Assembly (NCBI GenBank): GCA_007644065.1
Contig: VJWN01000007.1
Location: 682,001 to 746,000, forward strand
Reading direction: 5' to 3'
Source: Margaritispora aquatica
Lineage: Eukaryota > Ascomycota > Leotiomycetes > Helotiales > Discinellaceae
DNA: 64,000 bases
The position numbers were made by a program, and so were the translations under genes. Shown one piece after another: positions 49,019 to 61,025 of the stretch. The notes below the pieces were generated by a model that had not been told where the DNA came from, searched no databases, and saw nothing but the letters and a program-made list of their open reading frames with translations. Position 1 is the stretch's first letter; every line of letters begins with the position of its first letter.

Positions 49019-50224
49019 TGTGAAATCGTCCTACCTCACGAAGTATAATCGAAAGTACTTCTTGGCCATATATACATCCCTCTATATCCCAGGAAATTGT
49101 CATGCCGGACCGTGCCTGAAGTCCATGGAAGAATCACCGAACATAGATCACCTGTAAAGCTTAAATTGATTCCCATCCGGATCAATTAAGCTTTTCCAGA
49201 TTTCCTGCAGGATATCCCTTTTCATGGGGAAGAACCTGTGAAATCATCCACCAAGCAAATCAGCGCTCGGCACCACAGGCTGAAGTACCCATGTACCTCT
49301 CAAATTGAGGCGCACATCAGATGAGCAAAGCTATCAAAGTGCCGTGGAATGCGTTTCAAGTTGAGGGGAGAATGAAGAGATGTTCCGGAGCCAGGTACAA
49401 AAAGGCAATTTCCCATTCTGCCTTTTCAGGTCCCCGGATACCCCGGACGCCACTTAGTGATTCTGAGGGAGATTACTGGAGGAAGAAGCTTTGGGGGAAG
49501 AAACAAGCAACACTTTGATCTGTATTTTGAGTTCCGTGGCATCCGATGATGGTGCCCATCTCGAAGCTTGGTTGAATCAAGCACTTTTGACAAGAGATCC
49601 GCATCCTGACAATTGGTAATGGAATATCTTTGAGCATTGTAAGGGACCAGATGATGCTTCATTGCATTACAACCTCAAAGCTTGAGTGCACTCTATCTCA
49701 GTGCACTTCAGGCTGTTTATAGCAACATACGAGACATTCCAGTATATAAGGTAAGGAATAGGGTAAGGAGACAATGACAACTAGTCACTGGACACATGCT
49801 GGCCGATTACAAGCTGTGCTTTCGCATATAAATGTGGGTAGAAGGAATAGAGAAGTATAGAAAATAGATCAAGGAACGCAAAGATCAACACACGATTCAG
49901 TCTGTGAAGCATGATGTGAAGTTGATAATCATGCAAGCATTGAGAAGAGAAGAAGGGTGCTAGATTTTGTCCACTTTTATTTTGCCAAATTTGCACAGTC
50001 ATGTGATACTAGCAAATGCCACCATGGAGCCAACCTCCACCCTCATTTAACATATTGATATCGAAACAATTGTGTCTTCTTCCACCATATTTATTCATCA
50101 ACTGAATGCGCCCACATTATTTCTCTCTTTATGAGTGCTCTGTCAGTGCAGAACTAAACTCCACGCCACTTGGCACTATATGAAAAGTCCTCCAAAACAT
50201 TGGCAACCCACCAAGATCATCCCT
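49019..50224. other. Intergenic, 1.2 kb, GH28 promoter
   Basis: Upstream region of the pectinase gene. Short frames only. No other gene or repeat recognised. Confidence 0.4.
49064..49076 (-). promoter_or_regulatory. TATA-like element of the GH28 gene
   Basis: The minus strand reads GTATATATGG about 50 bp upstream of the GH28 ATG. The position also fits a short leader, so it may be a true TATA box or chance. Confidence 0.3.
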
Positions 50225-52230
50225 TCAATCCTCCGCTGTACTCTGATGGCTCTTTCTGATATATTTCTCATGAAACTGATGAAGCATAGAATTCAACCAG
50301 CTGTCCGTCATTCCATTGCCAGCCATGTCGCCATCGAGTGAAGATGATCTCAGGGTGCTACTTTGAACGATCATACACTTATTTGTTGATCTTACACCCC
50401 GAGTTTGAACAGCACCTGTCTCGTATTTGATAACTGGAAGAGATCTTCGGGCTGTGATATCAACAACAAGTGATGTTGATGTTGTGAGACTTTCTCCGAT
50501 AGATATATTTGAATCGCTACCACTTACGTGTGTATGCAAGGGGATAAAAGATGGTATTTGGCTGAGAGGTAAGGAAGTAGTTGGCTTCTCGAACTTTACA
50601 CGTTTTGCTTCGGGAACTGGCGCGGCAGTGTCTTTTAGATCATGCAAACGCTTATTGCTTGTAGTTGCGGCTGCGGTACCAGCTGATAGATTCTGTGGCT
50701 GGGAGTATGTACCTTCTGTAATGTTGGAGGTCGGTTGGAAGTTAGACTTCGTATCAACCATTGACGATGAAGTGTCCTTTAAATATGATCCAATAGCAAA
50801 GTTGCTTCTATATATGTTACGGTCAGATGCACTTACAATATTTAGTTTATGGTAACAAGGGTTATTTTCGGCTCTGCTAGGTTAGGTTCTACTTTCTGGC
50901 TCGGTTCTGATCTTCATTATAGGAAAATATCGAGATGACAAGGAGCCTGCGTTCACCTCCTTATAGTGTTGTGGAGTTAAGTTTGGGACCTTCAGAATTT
51001 CAGAAGCCGTATGGGTATGCTGAAAGCCCGTCTTGGAAGAGAGAGAAGCCTTCTCAGAGTCTATTCCTCCAATAGCGTCTTGAAGTTCAGTAGCTCGTTG
51101 GACCTTGACGAGCGTTGCTTGACTTGTTGCTGACGTCAGGCCCATGGTTCCAGATGTTGAACCTTCACCGATGTCATCCCTTGGTCCTATTACATCTTTT
51201 GGGCCACTATCTTGTGAGCTAAGATGCGCCCACGGGAAAGGCACTCTGCCACAATTTCCTAAGTATATTGACCATATCTCGCAGTCGGCTCGATAATTTG
51301 CATACTGAGCATCCTTGTACTCCTTAGTGTATATCCCCAAAACACGACCATCATGGTCATGAAAATAAAACTAGCTCTTGGTATGTGGCTGGCCAACCGG
51401 AATGACTGTAGATTTGATCTCCATACTTGGCCCATATTACTATCATGTGGGATCTAGCAGAATGAAGTGGCTTGTGTCGGGTATCATTAGTCGTCTTGCC
51501 GCTGCTTGTGTCCGCACCTTCCTTGCTTTGATGAAAAGGGCTTTCACCAGAGGTAGCCTTTGTTCCACTAGCTGTAGCAGGCTTTGCCATTGCCGGAAGC
51601 TTGTTGTATCCATTCAAATTGGAAGCCAAATTGCTTCCATTTGAAAAAGATGGACCACCATGATTTTCAACCTTGATTGTTGGCGTCAATCGAGTATATG
51701 GGAATGGGAATTTCGCACTATCCGGGATGAGCTTGTTCCACAACTGCTGATCTGAACGATAACAGGCTTCTCTACCGTCAATACCCTCTTCTGAAATCAT
51801 AAGTTTCGCATAGAACTGTTGATATTTTAGTCTTTCGATTGCCACAACACCAGATGTATTGGAAGGATCTCCCTTTAATTCTACTATAGTCTTCGCGAAG
51901 TCTAGAATGCTTTCGAAGTTGCTTCCGTTCTCGGCGCGCGATACATCTGGTGCGTGATACTCGTATGGGAATCCGCGGTGTGTAGAACGAAAACCCCTAC
52001 AATAAACCGGTATCTCTCCAAAATTTGCTTGTCGGCCACATAATGCGCCTCATCTGCATTGTTTAAAGCTTGCCAGTGGATGTGGTACGCTTCAATGTAC
52101 TTTCGTATGAACTTGTTCAGGTTTGCGGACTTCCTTAGGGTTGGCTCCTGCTGGTTCAAGCCCAGTGGTAGGGCGTTGTATTTATTGAGTTGCCGCTTGG
52201 TGCAGACATTTTGATGATAGCTATGTAGTT
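50225..52230 (-). pseudogene. Broken internally repeated protein gene (no known family)
   Basis: Four adjacent minus-strand frames read as one protein with four breaks. An ATG near 52211 shifts frame within about 20 codons. The frame with EAHYVADKQILERY must shift near 51985 to continue as FPYEYHAPDV. The frame ending TYQELVLFS must shift near 51350 to enter FHDHDGRVLGIYTKEYK. A single in-frame TAA at about 50882 separates the last two parts. Three modules share the pattern Y..Y..D..[IL]W.......[FP]FP[YW], e.g. CYRSDQQLW..KFPFPYTRL and NYRADCEIW..RVPFPWAHL. Between them are Ser/Thr/Lys-rich linkers and an NLS-like EAKRVKFEKP. No good introns explain the breaks, so decay is more likely; assembly errors are possible. 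Function unknown. Confidence 0.5.
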
Positions 52231-52688
52231 ATGGAGTTTGTTGATGTTGTAAAGAAATAAAATCGAGCTAAGTAAGATAAGATAAAACTTGGGAGGTGGC
52301 TCACTAGATAGATAGGGTCGGTAGGTGCTGGTAAGTCTTACGTCCTTCCAGAATGGAATGTCATGAGCTTATTTTTCACGCTTTCAACTCTCATGACAGA
52401 CAACAGTGTCCTACATGTGGATGTTCATTCGATTTGCTTCTCGCTAGTTTGATTATGGTTTCCTTTCTCTACCTCGAATTAGTTGACGATGATTAAATCA
52501 CATGTGATAATTTTCAAATTGCTTCTAAACCAAACTCGAACGTAGGCTGGCGAGCGTCTGAATATAGCCAAGAAAACGACGCCTATCAAAAATATGCCAT
52601 TAAATTCATCGCTACATAGTCATAACTCATCCAATCACTCATCTATCCCATCTTATTCCATCTATTTCCTCTATTTCCCCCAGCGAAT

Positions 52689-53660
52689 CTAAAGCAAGCT
52701 AGCACCTAATCCAACAACAACACCTCCCAAAACACAAACCATTCCAACCTTCCAAGATCTTTCTCCCGCGCTCTTCGAAGTCGTCGCAGCTGCGCCAGCA
52801 CTCGAGCTCACGCCAGTGCTCGAACCGATCGCACCTGCCACATTGCTAGTAGTAACGACTACCACCGTCTTTGGTGGCACCGTTGATCCCGAGATAGTAG
52901 TAGCTGGCACCGGGCTGGCAGCGACCAAGACTTGAGAATAGGAGGTCACCGCAACTACGCTCACAATCGGGGAATTAGAGACGGACGTCGTAATTGTCGC
53001 AGGGAGTAAGATGGTTTGGGTCGATGTGTAAGCTGGTATCGTGGAAGCGGGGATGACGGATCCAGGAATGGTGCTACCTGGAAGGGTGGTGGTGTACGTC
53101 AACGTGACTTTGATACCAAGAGATGATGCTGCGATCACCGGCCCAACTCCCGAAGCCGTATATTGCGAGGGCATGGGAAGAGCTGCCGTGTTGGGCTTTA
53201 ATGCTGGGTTGGCGGAGTACAGGTTTCCAGTCGTCCCGTTATTAAGCTTGAAGTCTCCTGTCTCGAGGTTTGCAGTATCACCAAGTGAGCTGGTGTAAGC
53301 GCCACCAACGACGGTTCCAAAACTGGCATCTGGGAGATAGTAGTTTGTGGTGAAGCGATCATAACAGAATGGCAAGGAGAGCTTGCTAACAACAAGGCAA
53401 GAGAGCGAAGTGATGCAGCATAGTGAGGTTTGCGCTCTGCTGTCGAGAACCTGGCGCTTAGTGCTTGAGGACGGGAGAGATGATGAGACAATGTCCGTGA
53501 AGAGAGATAAGAACTCGACGCTTCCAATCTGTGGGGTGATGAGAGATGTAGCTCCCGCTGGTGCACAGAGGGTGTATCCACTCCCACAATTATCTCTGCT
53601 GAGAAGGGAGGCCATTGCCTCAGAGACGAGGATAGCAAACGTGAAGAAACGACAGTGCAT
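52689..53660 (-). CDS. Predicted GPI-anchored cell-surface protein
   Basis: 323 aa, single exon, start at 53660. The N-terminus MHCRFFTFAILVSEAMA is a signal peptide and the C-terminus has a hydrophobic tail (VGMVCVLGGVVVGLGASLL) after small residues (SSSAGAAATTSKSAG), the pattern of a GPI-attachment signal. The mature part has a Cys-containing head (CGSGYTLCAPAGAT; CCITSLSCLVV; PFCYDRFTTNYYLPD) like other fungal wall proteins of unknown function, then a Thr/Ser-rich region with imperfect repeats (STIPGSVIPASTIPAYTSTQT). Such proteins are usually O-glycosylated and wall-linked. The longer in-frame start at 53726 would bury the signal peptide. It lies in a zone with two degenerate genes but itself looks intact. 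Confidence 0.72.
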   Translation of the reverse strand: MHCRFFTFAILVSEAMASLLSRDNCGSGYTLCAPAGATSLITPQIGSVEFLSLFTDIVSSSLPSSSTKRQVLDSRAQTSLCCITSLSCLVVSKLSLPFCYDRFTTNYYLPDASFGTVVGGAYTSSLGDTANLETGDFKLNNGTTGNLYSANPALKPNTAALPMPSQYTASGVGPVIAASSLGIKVTLTYTTTLPGSTIPGSVIPASTIPAYTSTQTILLPATITTSVSNSPIVSVVAVTSYSQVLVAASPVPATTISGSTVPPKTVVVVTTSNVAGAIGSSTGVSSSAGAAATTSKSAGERSWKVGMVCVLGGVVVGLGASLL

Positions 53661-54029
53661 TTTGAGCTCGTGGAGTGTGAAGCTCAGCTTGAGATGTAGC
53701 GAACGTGAAAAGATTGACGGATGCAAGCCAGAAAAGAGTGTATCTGTAAGGTTCGTCCGAAGATGAAGATGGTTGACGTTGGGGAAAATCCTGAGGTTTC
53801 AATGGGGTTCGTTAGTTCCGTCTCACCTGAATGGACGGATTGGTGCAGGTGCAACATAAAATTCTCCGAGCTCAGCCGCAGGCCAAACCATGGTTTTCTT
53901 CGCAATTATTGTCTTTTCGTTTGGGTTTATAAAGAGATGTCAAAGCGTTGCGTTGTGATCTCTCCTAATTTCAGTCGTGTGATTGCTTCTCCAAATGCTG
54001 CGTGCTTTAGCATTGGCCCATGACAATTC
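53661..54029. other. Intergenic, 0.37 kb
   Basis: Between the GPI-protein gene start and the end of the HET remnant. No feature seen. Confidence 0.4.
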
Positions 54030-55928
54030 TCGTATAAATTGGAAAAACAACATACCACAATGCCATGAACAAACAACGTGCCTTAAAACTCGAAATGGTC
54101 CGAGAACCTTCGTATGGTCTAAGGATAACAGGCATATCGCACTGAAATAGAATTACAATTTCTGATTTTCTGATTTTCTCCTGGTTGAATATTGTGGCGA
54201 ATTCCAAGGTGGCCATTCTGGGTCGTAAATACGCGCCGGCATGATAGGGTGGTTCCTGGTGTGCGTCTCAGTATAAACCAGTCTCAGTCCCCAATTGAAT
54301 TATCTTCAGCGCGGTTATATGCATCGTCTTCGACAATATCTTTGACTCCTGCGTCGTTGTTGCAACCGTCATTCTCGTGATACCTGCGTTGTCAAAATGT
54401 GCTAGCAGGTCTCAGTGATGATTCAGGGAAGCGGTGTCCAGAAAGACTTTGTGGAAGTGCTCAACCCATTTTCGAGGAAAATTGTGTGTGTTTCGTTCAC
54501 ATGTTCTGCAAACAGTGCAGTCCAAAGCTTTGTGGATATTTCTTCGTTCCTCGCGGTACGATACCCGATATACTTTAAGAAACGGGCCATCAGCTGAAAG
54601 ATCGCTATTATCCCATTATGTTCTTGGCTGTAGTAGTTGCCTCGACGACATAATAAACTAGCGAGTAGCTTTAAGACATGAATGATTCATCAAGCAAAAC
54701 CTTCGAGTCATAAGATCCAGAATCAAACGATTGACACCGATCAACTTCTTCTTGCCAGTTACTGAATCAAATTGTCTCTTGTGATACAAAGCCGTTTTCG
54801 ATAGGTACCATAACGCCCTAATAATAATCAGGAATCCGCGATGGAGGCTCCTTGTTCTTGTTATAATTGCCTGGCGATTTTGCATCGTCGAGGAAACAGC
54901 GGCGATGGTTTATCAGTGGCTAGATATTCTGCAGCTTTTTCGAAGCAGTATCTCGCAGGTTCAATATGATATCGGTTGTTGTCAAAGCTTCTTCTTGTCA
55001 TACCCGCTATTCCAATGCACTTGTTTCTCGAATCTGTTATAAGAATGACTCGATGATGTTAGAAGACTGATAACAGTATAGTGTAACCAGCTTCAACAAG
55101 CTTCCGAGTCCCTTCTGTGTCATGGCAGTGTAAATGACTCGACAGTATGACACAAATCAAACACTCTCCCTCTCCGATTGTGGGGTCTCTTCAAAATGTG
55201 CGGTCGTGGATATGTTTGAGGGAAGTTCAAAAGCGCATTGCAAATTTTCTTAGGACACGTTTGGAATCCACAATGAATCAAAACATTTGAAGATACAGCC
55301 ACTTCTTGAATGTACCAAACACATACCACGAAGGCCTTTTCATGAGATGCTCAAGAGCCCGCAATACTAATTGCTGGATTCCATGGCTCAGACTTCTGCT
55401 ACAATATGCAATTAAGAATAGGAGGAGCAAGGCGTGGCGAGGCGACTCTTTTTGACATTCTTTAGGAAAAAGAAAAAAGACAAGCAGCGATCAATAATAT
55501 CCTAAATGCCCAAGGCATCACCCCCAAGCCAGACTGTGGTTCTCCAAGATTTGGCAGAAATGTACCCCATCATTGTGGGTTGGCTAACTCTGTTCCTCAA
55601 GGGTTTTTTCATTGACGCAAATGTCATCAGTTCACAAAGCTATACTGCCATCAACAAGTCTGAAATGAACAAGTGCTGCATGCAAGGGTGTCGTAACATA
55701 AGGTAGAGAGGTAAACCACCCACATAGATATCCTTTTGAATAGTTGCGTCTCGCCCAGATACGCGATAGAGCTTCATATTTTGGAGCTTCGTCAAGGGTA
55801 ACTACATCGAAAGAACATTCAATAATCTTTTCTCCTGCAAAGAATCTCAGCATAGGCGTCTCCTCCTGACTTGCTTGACGAGCAGTGTGGATCATTGCAC
55901 TCACACATTCCACGAGCAAATACCTCAC
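54030..55928 (-). pseudogene. HET-domain (heterokaryon incompatibility) pseudogene
   Basis: Remains of a HET-domain gene; intact members control non-self recognition and cell death in fungal fusion. The N-terminal HET signature is clear at 55928-55632 (FDVVTLDEAPKYEALSRIW, then TTPLHAALVHFRLVDGSIAL). A stop follows where the family has Trp (TGG to TGA), then TDDICVNEKTLEEQS and another stop at a Gln position (CAG to TAG). Further pieces in shifted frames read SAKSWRTTVWLG, then a third Gln-type stop, and at 55329-55120 CVWYIQEVAVSSNVLIHCG, the typical VWxxQE block. Near 54160-54060 a last fragment (VILRPYEG and, in another frame, GTLFVHGIV) matches the usual C-terminal block. The roughly 1.9-kb span equals a normal HET gene. 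Many frameshifts make it non-functional. Confidence 0.75.
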
Positions 55929-56430
55929 GTTAAACTCGACAAATTAGATCACTACGGTAACGTAGTCCATAAACAAGCATAGCGCCTCGCCACTCGATGC
56001 TATTCCGGCAGTCAGGTACTTTACCTAACTAAGGTGTGTGAGGTATCTAAGGTATGTAAGTATACGAAGCAGAATACGAGTTCAAAACCAGGTATGTACA
56101 AAACCCCAACACAACTTTGCCATCTCGACGCATCTTTGCCTTGCAAAAGGATCCTCTATGAAAGAATGATTCGATGAGAATGTTCCCAGAACATCAAAAT
56201 GATTAGCCCGAATGCCGACTCTGGGGCAGCTTTGCTCACAGAAATAGCTACTGAGGGGCAAGCCAGGGTGTGTTAGTGTGTCAAATCAGGCAACACATCG
56301 CTGTGCCGTGACTGCGCCTCCCGTCCAACATGACGCCCGCCCCTCAGAGCTGATTGTTAAAGGCAGCCTTCTCTCCAGATTTCATATCCTCAAGACCTCA
56401 TCGTCGCTCAATACATCAAACAATAACAAA
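55929..56430. other. Intergenic, 0.5 kb
   Basis: Between the HET remnant and a plus-strand gene; promoter of the latter. It has a GTAAGGTATC-like short repeat cluster near 56030-56060. No gene. Confidence 0.4.
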
Positions 56431-57549
56431 ATGTTGCACGTTGGCTCAACACTTGCTCGTCGCAGCTTAGAGCTGTATGCCAGCAGCACCGAAAATGGGG
56501 AGAAGATTACTATGAAACTCCCTACCTGGGCTGTGTTAACTCTTTCCGCCACCTTTATATTCTTCTTTGGTGCTCAGTTTATGGTACATAGAAATCTCCA
56601 TGTGATCTAGAGATGAAGCTAAATTTCGCAGATTGAATACACCTTTGGTCGCGTTCTTCCAACTCTCCTGATGATCGAATCGCCGGCCGAATCCATCGAC
56701 TTCCAGCCTCTCCCAACCGAGGATCCCGACTCTGCCATCAAAGACCCAGAGCAGCCGCGGGTTTCCAAGCCGATTACTTCTAGTTTCCGCAAGACTGCAC
56801 AACTTCTCCATGCCGTTGGTGGCTTTGCCGGCCGTTTCCGCGGCTTCGGTATGTTTGTTGCAAGCTCGATGGCTGTTCAAGTGGTTGCTGGAATGATCCA
56901 AGTTGCTGTACCCAGAAGCTTGGCCAACCTCATTGCAATTGTTGCTCTTGCACAACTGTCGATGGCGTGGACACACATTGTCATCTCAGAAGCAAGCCCA
57001 AAGCCGTGGTACCGAAGAATTCCAGCCGCCAAGACATGGAAAAAGGTCGCAGGTCCAACTGCCCTTTTGGCTGTCTGCGAACAGATCGCAGTCTTCGTTC
57101 CAGTGTATATTGCCATGGCCTGTGGATTGACTGATGATCCATCTCGCCTTACACCTCACCAAAAGAGCATGCTCGGTGTTAAGGGCCTCTTCTTGGTCCT
57201 TTTGGGACTTGTCTTGGCTTTCTTGCTCGTCATTCCAGCCAACGTTACTTTGACCCGTGTACAAGCGTCCCTTCTGCCAGATTCGGAGGAGACTATTGTT
57301 CCATTCGATCGTAGCTTTGGTGGCAAATTTGTTCCAGAGATCATCGGTGGTGATGGAATCGGTCTTTTGGACGCCTGGAAGACCTTCGACTTTGCCTCAA
57401 GAATGAGACTTCTTAAGGCATACGGCAAAGTTTTGGCTCTACAAGTCGGCGTCTGGGTCTTGTTCGGTGTTGTTCTTTTCGTTCAACTCTTCATTCTTGT
57501 CGGATTAGACTTCGCGAAGTTGATTCCAGACGATGGAAAAAGCAACTGA
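56431..57549 (+). CDS. Uncharacterised four- to five-TM membrane protein
   Basis: 356 aa, exons 56431-56583 and 56632-57549 (48-bp phase-0 intron), joining FFGAQFM to IEYTFGRVLPTLLMIE. The start at 56431 (MLHVGSTLARRS) has an A at -3 and is preferred to 56278. Hydrophobic helices: WAVLTLSATFIFFFGAQFM, FVASSMAVQVVAGM, ANLIAIVALAQLSMAW, LLAVCEQIAVFVPVYIAMA, LFLVLLGLVLAFLLVIPANV and a C-terminal VGVWVLFGVVLFVQLFILVGL. Between them are short conserved-looking loops (PKPWYRRIPAAKTWKK, FGGKFVPEIIGG). The N-terminal EYTFGRVLPTLLMIE is shared, as I recall, with other ascomycete proteins of unknown role. No catalytic or transport motif identified, so function is not assigned. Confidence 0.72.
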
Positions 57550-58995
57550 ATATCTGTGCGAGCAGCAACAAGTTGAATACCCCTTTTCGTTTGTTTTTGG
57601 ATTGGCTTAACGATAGAAGTTCATGATACAATGGGATAGGTTTACTGGTCAGCGTTGTTATAATGAACTAGCTATTTGTTTGTTCTATCTGGACTCAGGA
57701 TTATGTTGAAACTTTCCCTCAATCATTGATTTGTACTAGACATGCCTATAATCAACAATACCAGTCCAAGCGGACTTGAGTCGTCTCCTCTGTCTCCTCA
57801 GATTTCCATGACTCATGTGGCGAAATCATACTTGTGATTTGAACTGTTTCTCGAAATTTGTCTTTCTATTCTCATCCAGCTGAAGATTCACCATCATGTG
57901 TTTGCTTCCATCCACAAATGCTCACGTAACGGTGACGAATTCCCTCCCACACATGGTAGATGTAGGGATACTAATCCATACAATATACACACAATTCCCA
58001 ATGCATTTGTGAACGCAACTGAATTAACGAGTTAGCTAGGCTCCCCTCTTTATTCATTTCGAATCTCCATGCACACATCTCATTCCTTGATAACTGTGCC
58101 GTTGTGCTACCGAGGCGTCGAAATTGAAGTTCTCTTCATTTGGATTTTCGATGGCTCTTCTCGCAAGGAGTGAGGCGAGGACGAGGGGTGATGTTTCACT
58201 TGAAGTGGATAGCAACCTTAAGTTAATCTATCCACCACGATTCCCAGCCTTGGCACAGCTCCCCTTGTTCGTCTGATCCTGCCGATGATTGAAAATCCGG
58301 CCGTTTTGAAACAAAGTTAGGAATATGGTTGGCTGCACAGACGCGCATGCGGCTCGAGACGACTCGTTTCATCCCTTCTTTTGTCACCTTTTTCTTTATT
58401 TTTGTGATTCCTCATCCCCGCCCCATCGGCTCAGGGGTGAAAGCAGGTGGCATGGAATTGGGAATCATTGGATAGATTGCTGCCAAGGTCGGATACACGC
58501 CGAGGTTGAGGGGGGTGGACGGGGGCGAGAAGGAAAGACAACTTTAAACAATTTTAACACCAAACAAAGGCCGCTCTTGGCGACTATGTTGGAATCATTG
58601 GTTCATTGAAAGAGGAGCCCTTTCAATCAATTTCTATTAGACGCGTTTCATGGGTACGCATCCAAAGCGGATGGCTGACGGTCTGGCTGAGATTGAATTG
58701 ACCCAAGGGATGGGGTAGAGAGGGAGAGTATAGAGTATAAGTATCATCGTTCCCATCTTCTTGCTCAAACCCTCTCCCATCACCACAATCGCGCCAGTCG
58801 CCATTTTCTGTCCTTTTTGCTATCTTCAATTCTTCATCATCTTTGCACGTTTGCTCTCATTCTCAAACAAGCTCCAGTCACTCATTCAAGATTTGCCTGA
58901 ATCATCAAGTTATACCATTGAAAGCTAGACTTTTTTCGACCGCAAAAACAGCCTTACCAACCTATCTACCTATCAAAAACCCGCTCACTTTCAAA
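57550..58995. other. Intergenic, 1.4 kb, AA9 promoter region
   Basis: No gene. A TATA-like GAGTATAAGTATC at about 58731-58745 lies some 260 bp upstream of the AA9 start, so a leader of roughly 200 bp would fit. Pyrimidine-rich leader sequence at 58750-58990. Confidence 0.45.
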
Positions 58996-60367
58996 ATGAA
59001 GTACTCAGGATATCTCGCTGCCTTGGCAACAGTTGCCAATGCTCACACCACCATCTGGAACATGTACGATGATGGAACTGATCTCGGCGTTGGAAATGTT
59101 GCTGGAGGTTACATTCGTTATCCACCCAACAACAACCCAGTGAAGGACATCACCAGTTCTGACATGACCTGTAACGTCGCCAACACGGCCAACACCCTTA
59201 CCAAGTCTGTTGCTGCCGGAAGCGTGGTATGACTTACCCACCCATCATAAAAGAATATCACTAATCAGCATAGCTTACCCTGGAATGGCACCACGACACC
59301 AACTCCGCTTCCGATGATATCATCGCTGCTGTAAGTACAAGCTCGCTAAGTCGAGTCGCATAATACTAATGAATCCAGTCTCACAAGGGCCCCGTCATGG
59401 TCTACATCGCACCAACTTCCTCGAACGGAGCCGGAGACGTCTGGGTCAAGCTCGCCGAAGATGGATACGATGCCAGCACCAAGCTCTGGGCTGTCGACAA
59501 GTTGATCACCAACAAGGGCAAGCACACTTTCACCCTCCCAGCAGCTCTCGCTGATGGCGACTACCTTGTCCGTGGTGAGATTATCGCTCTCCACGAGTCC
59601 GATACTGCATACAATGTCAACTCTGCCCGTGGTGCACAATTCTATATGGAGTGTATCCAGATCACCGTCACCGGAGGTGGATCCACCACTCTCCCAACTG
59701 GTGTTGCCATTCCAGGCGCGTACAAGTACACTGACCCAGGAGTCGTATTCAACCTCTACGGAAGCTTCACCAGCTACACCATCCCAGGTCCAGCTGTTTG
59801 GGATGCCGCTTCCAGTGGAACAACCACCCCAGTTTCTTCATCCGCCGCTGCAGTGAAGCCAAGCTCATCTGCTGCCGCAGCACCAGTTGCAAGCACCAAG
59901 GCTTCTACCAAGGCCTCTACCAGCGCTGTCGCAACCCAAGCCGTAAGCCCTCCTTACTACTTCGCTTAACAGAACAAAACTAACAACCACAGGCTGCCAT
60001 CCCAGCTACATCAGCAGCTGCTCCAGTTGCCACCAGCGCTGCCGCAGCACCAGTCGTTTCTGCATCTGCCTCCAAATCAGCATGCAAGGCCAAGACCTCC
60101 AGCATCGCCACCCAAGCAGCCGTCGTCGCTACCTCTGCTGCCGCTCCTGTTGCCTCGGCATCAGTCTCCAAGTCCGCATGCAAGGCCAAGACGACTCTCC
60201 AGACCGTCGTCCGCTCTTCCACTGCCGCGGGTACTGTCTCAGCTACCGGCACCGCTGGTAGCGTTGCCCTGTACGGGCAATGCGGTGGTCAGACCTACAA
60301 GGGCGCCACAACTTGTGCGTCCGGCACTTGCACCAAGATGAACGACTACTACTCTCAGTGCATCTAA
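58996..60367 (+). CDS. AA9 lytic polysaccharide monooxygenase with CBM1
   Basis: Secreted copper enzyme that oxidatively cleaves cellulose or hemicellulose, 408 aa. Exons run 58996-59226, 59274-59330, 59379-59942 and 59993-60367. The signal peptide (16 residues) ends just before His17, which becomes the N-terminal copper-ligand His (ANA|HTTIW). The second brace histidine is in SHKGPV (residue about 98), and the axial Tyr is in [10 protein letters not shown]. The first intron acceptor is chosen as CATAG so that GSV joins [11 protein letters not shown] six bases earlier would shift frame. A Ser/Ala/Lys linker of about 140 residues with two near-repeats ([13 protein letters not shown]) leads to a CBM1 ([19 protein letters not shown]). 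It fits plant-wall attack with the GH28 gene. Confidence 0.94.
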
Positions 60368-61025
60368 ACATCTCCTCACTTTGAAGGAGTCGGAGTCATG
60401 GGGATAGAACCAGGAAAAAAGGGATCACATGGGTATGACTCGAGATGAGATGAGATGAACTTCCGTGTACATATTACAGGACTGCAGTGCAGATTCCTTT
60501 GCATTTTTGCTTCTGCCCTGCCGCGTTTTTTTGGATGGGGTGGATAGCGTGTTCATTATAGAACAATATCATGTCTTTTGACTCTGACCTGCCTGCCTTT
60601 TTGCTGAGTCTTATGTGATATTTCATGTGTCATTCTATCTTCCTTCATATGCTTCATGATGTAATTTTGATCATCCTAAGGGTTTCTTCGTTTCGTACAT
60701 CTGACAACAAAAAGATTTTTGATGCATAATCCAGGCTAGCTATCAATATCGGATATTATCTATCATCTTTATTGCTGAACAAATCGTGATTGAAATCTCT
60801 ATCTCCTTCCTGTACGGATAGCCTCAGCTTCGAAGGCCCCATTTTAAACAACCGGCTAATTAAAAAGCACCACCCCCTCTCTCCCCCACTCTTTATTCCA
60901 CCTTTCCAGCACATCAGCAAACACACAAACCAATAAACAGCAAAATAAAGGGCCGAGTTGTCTGGCCTCACCCCCAAAAAGATGCCAAAAATATTAGTAG
61001 TTGAGGTGTTCCCCAACTCGCAGAA
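60368..61025. other. Intergenic, AA9 3' side
   Basis: 0.66 kb, no gene. A short minus-strand frame here has no motif. Confidence 0.45.
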
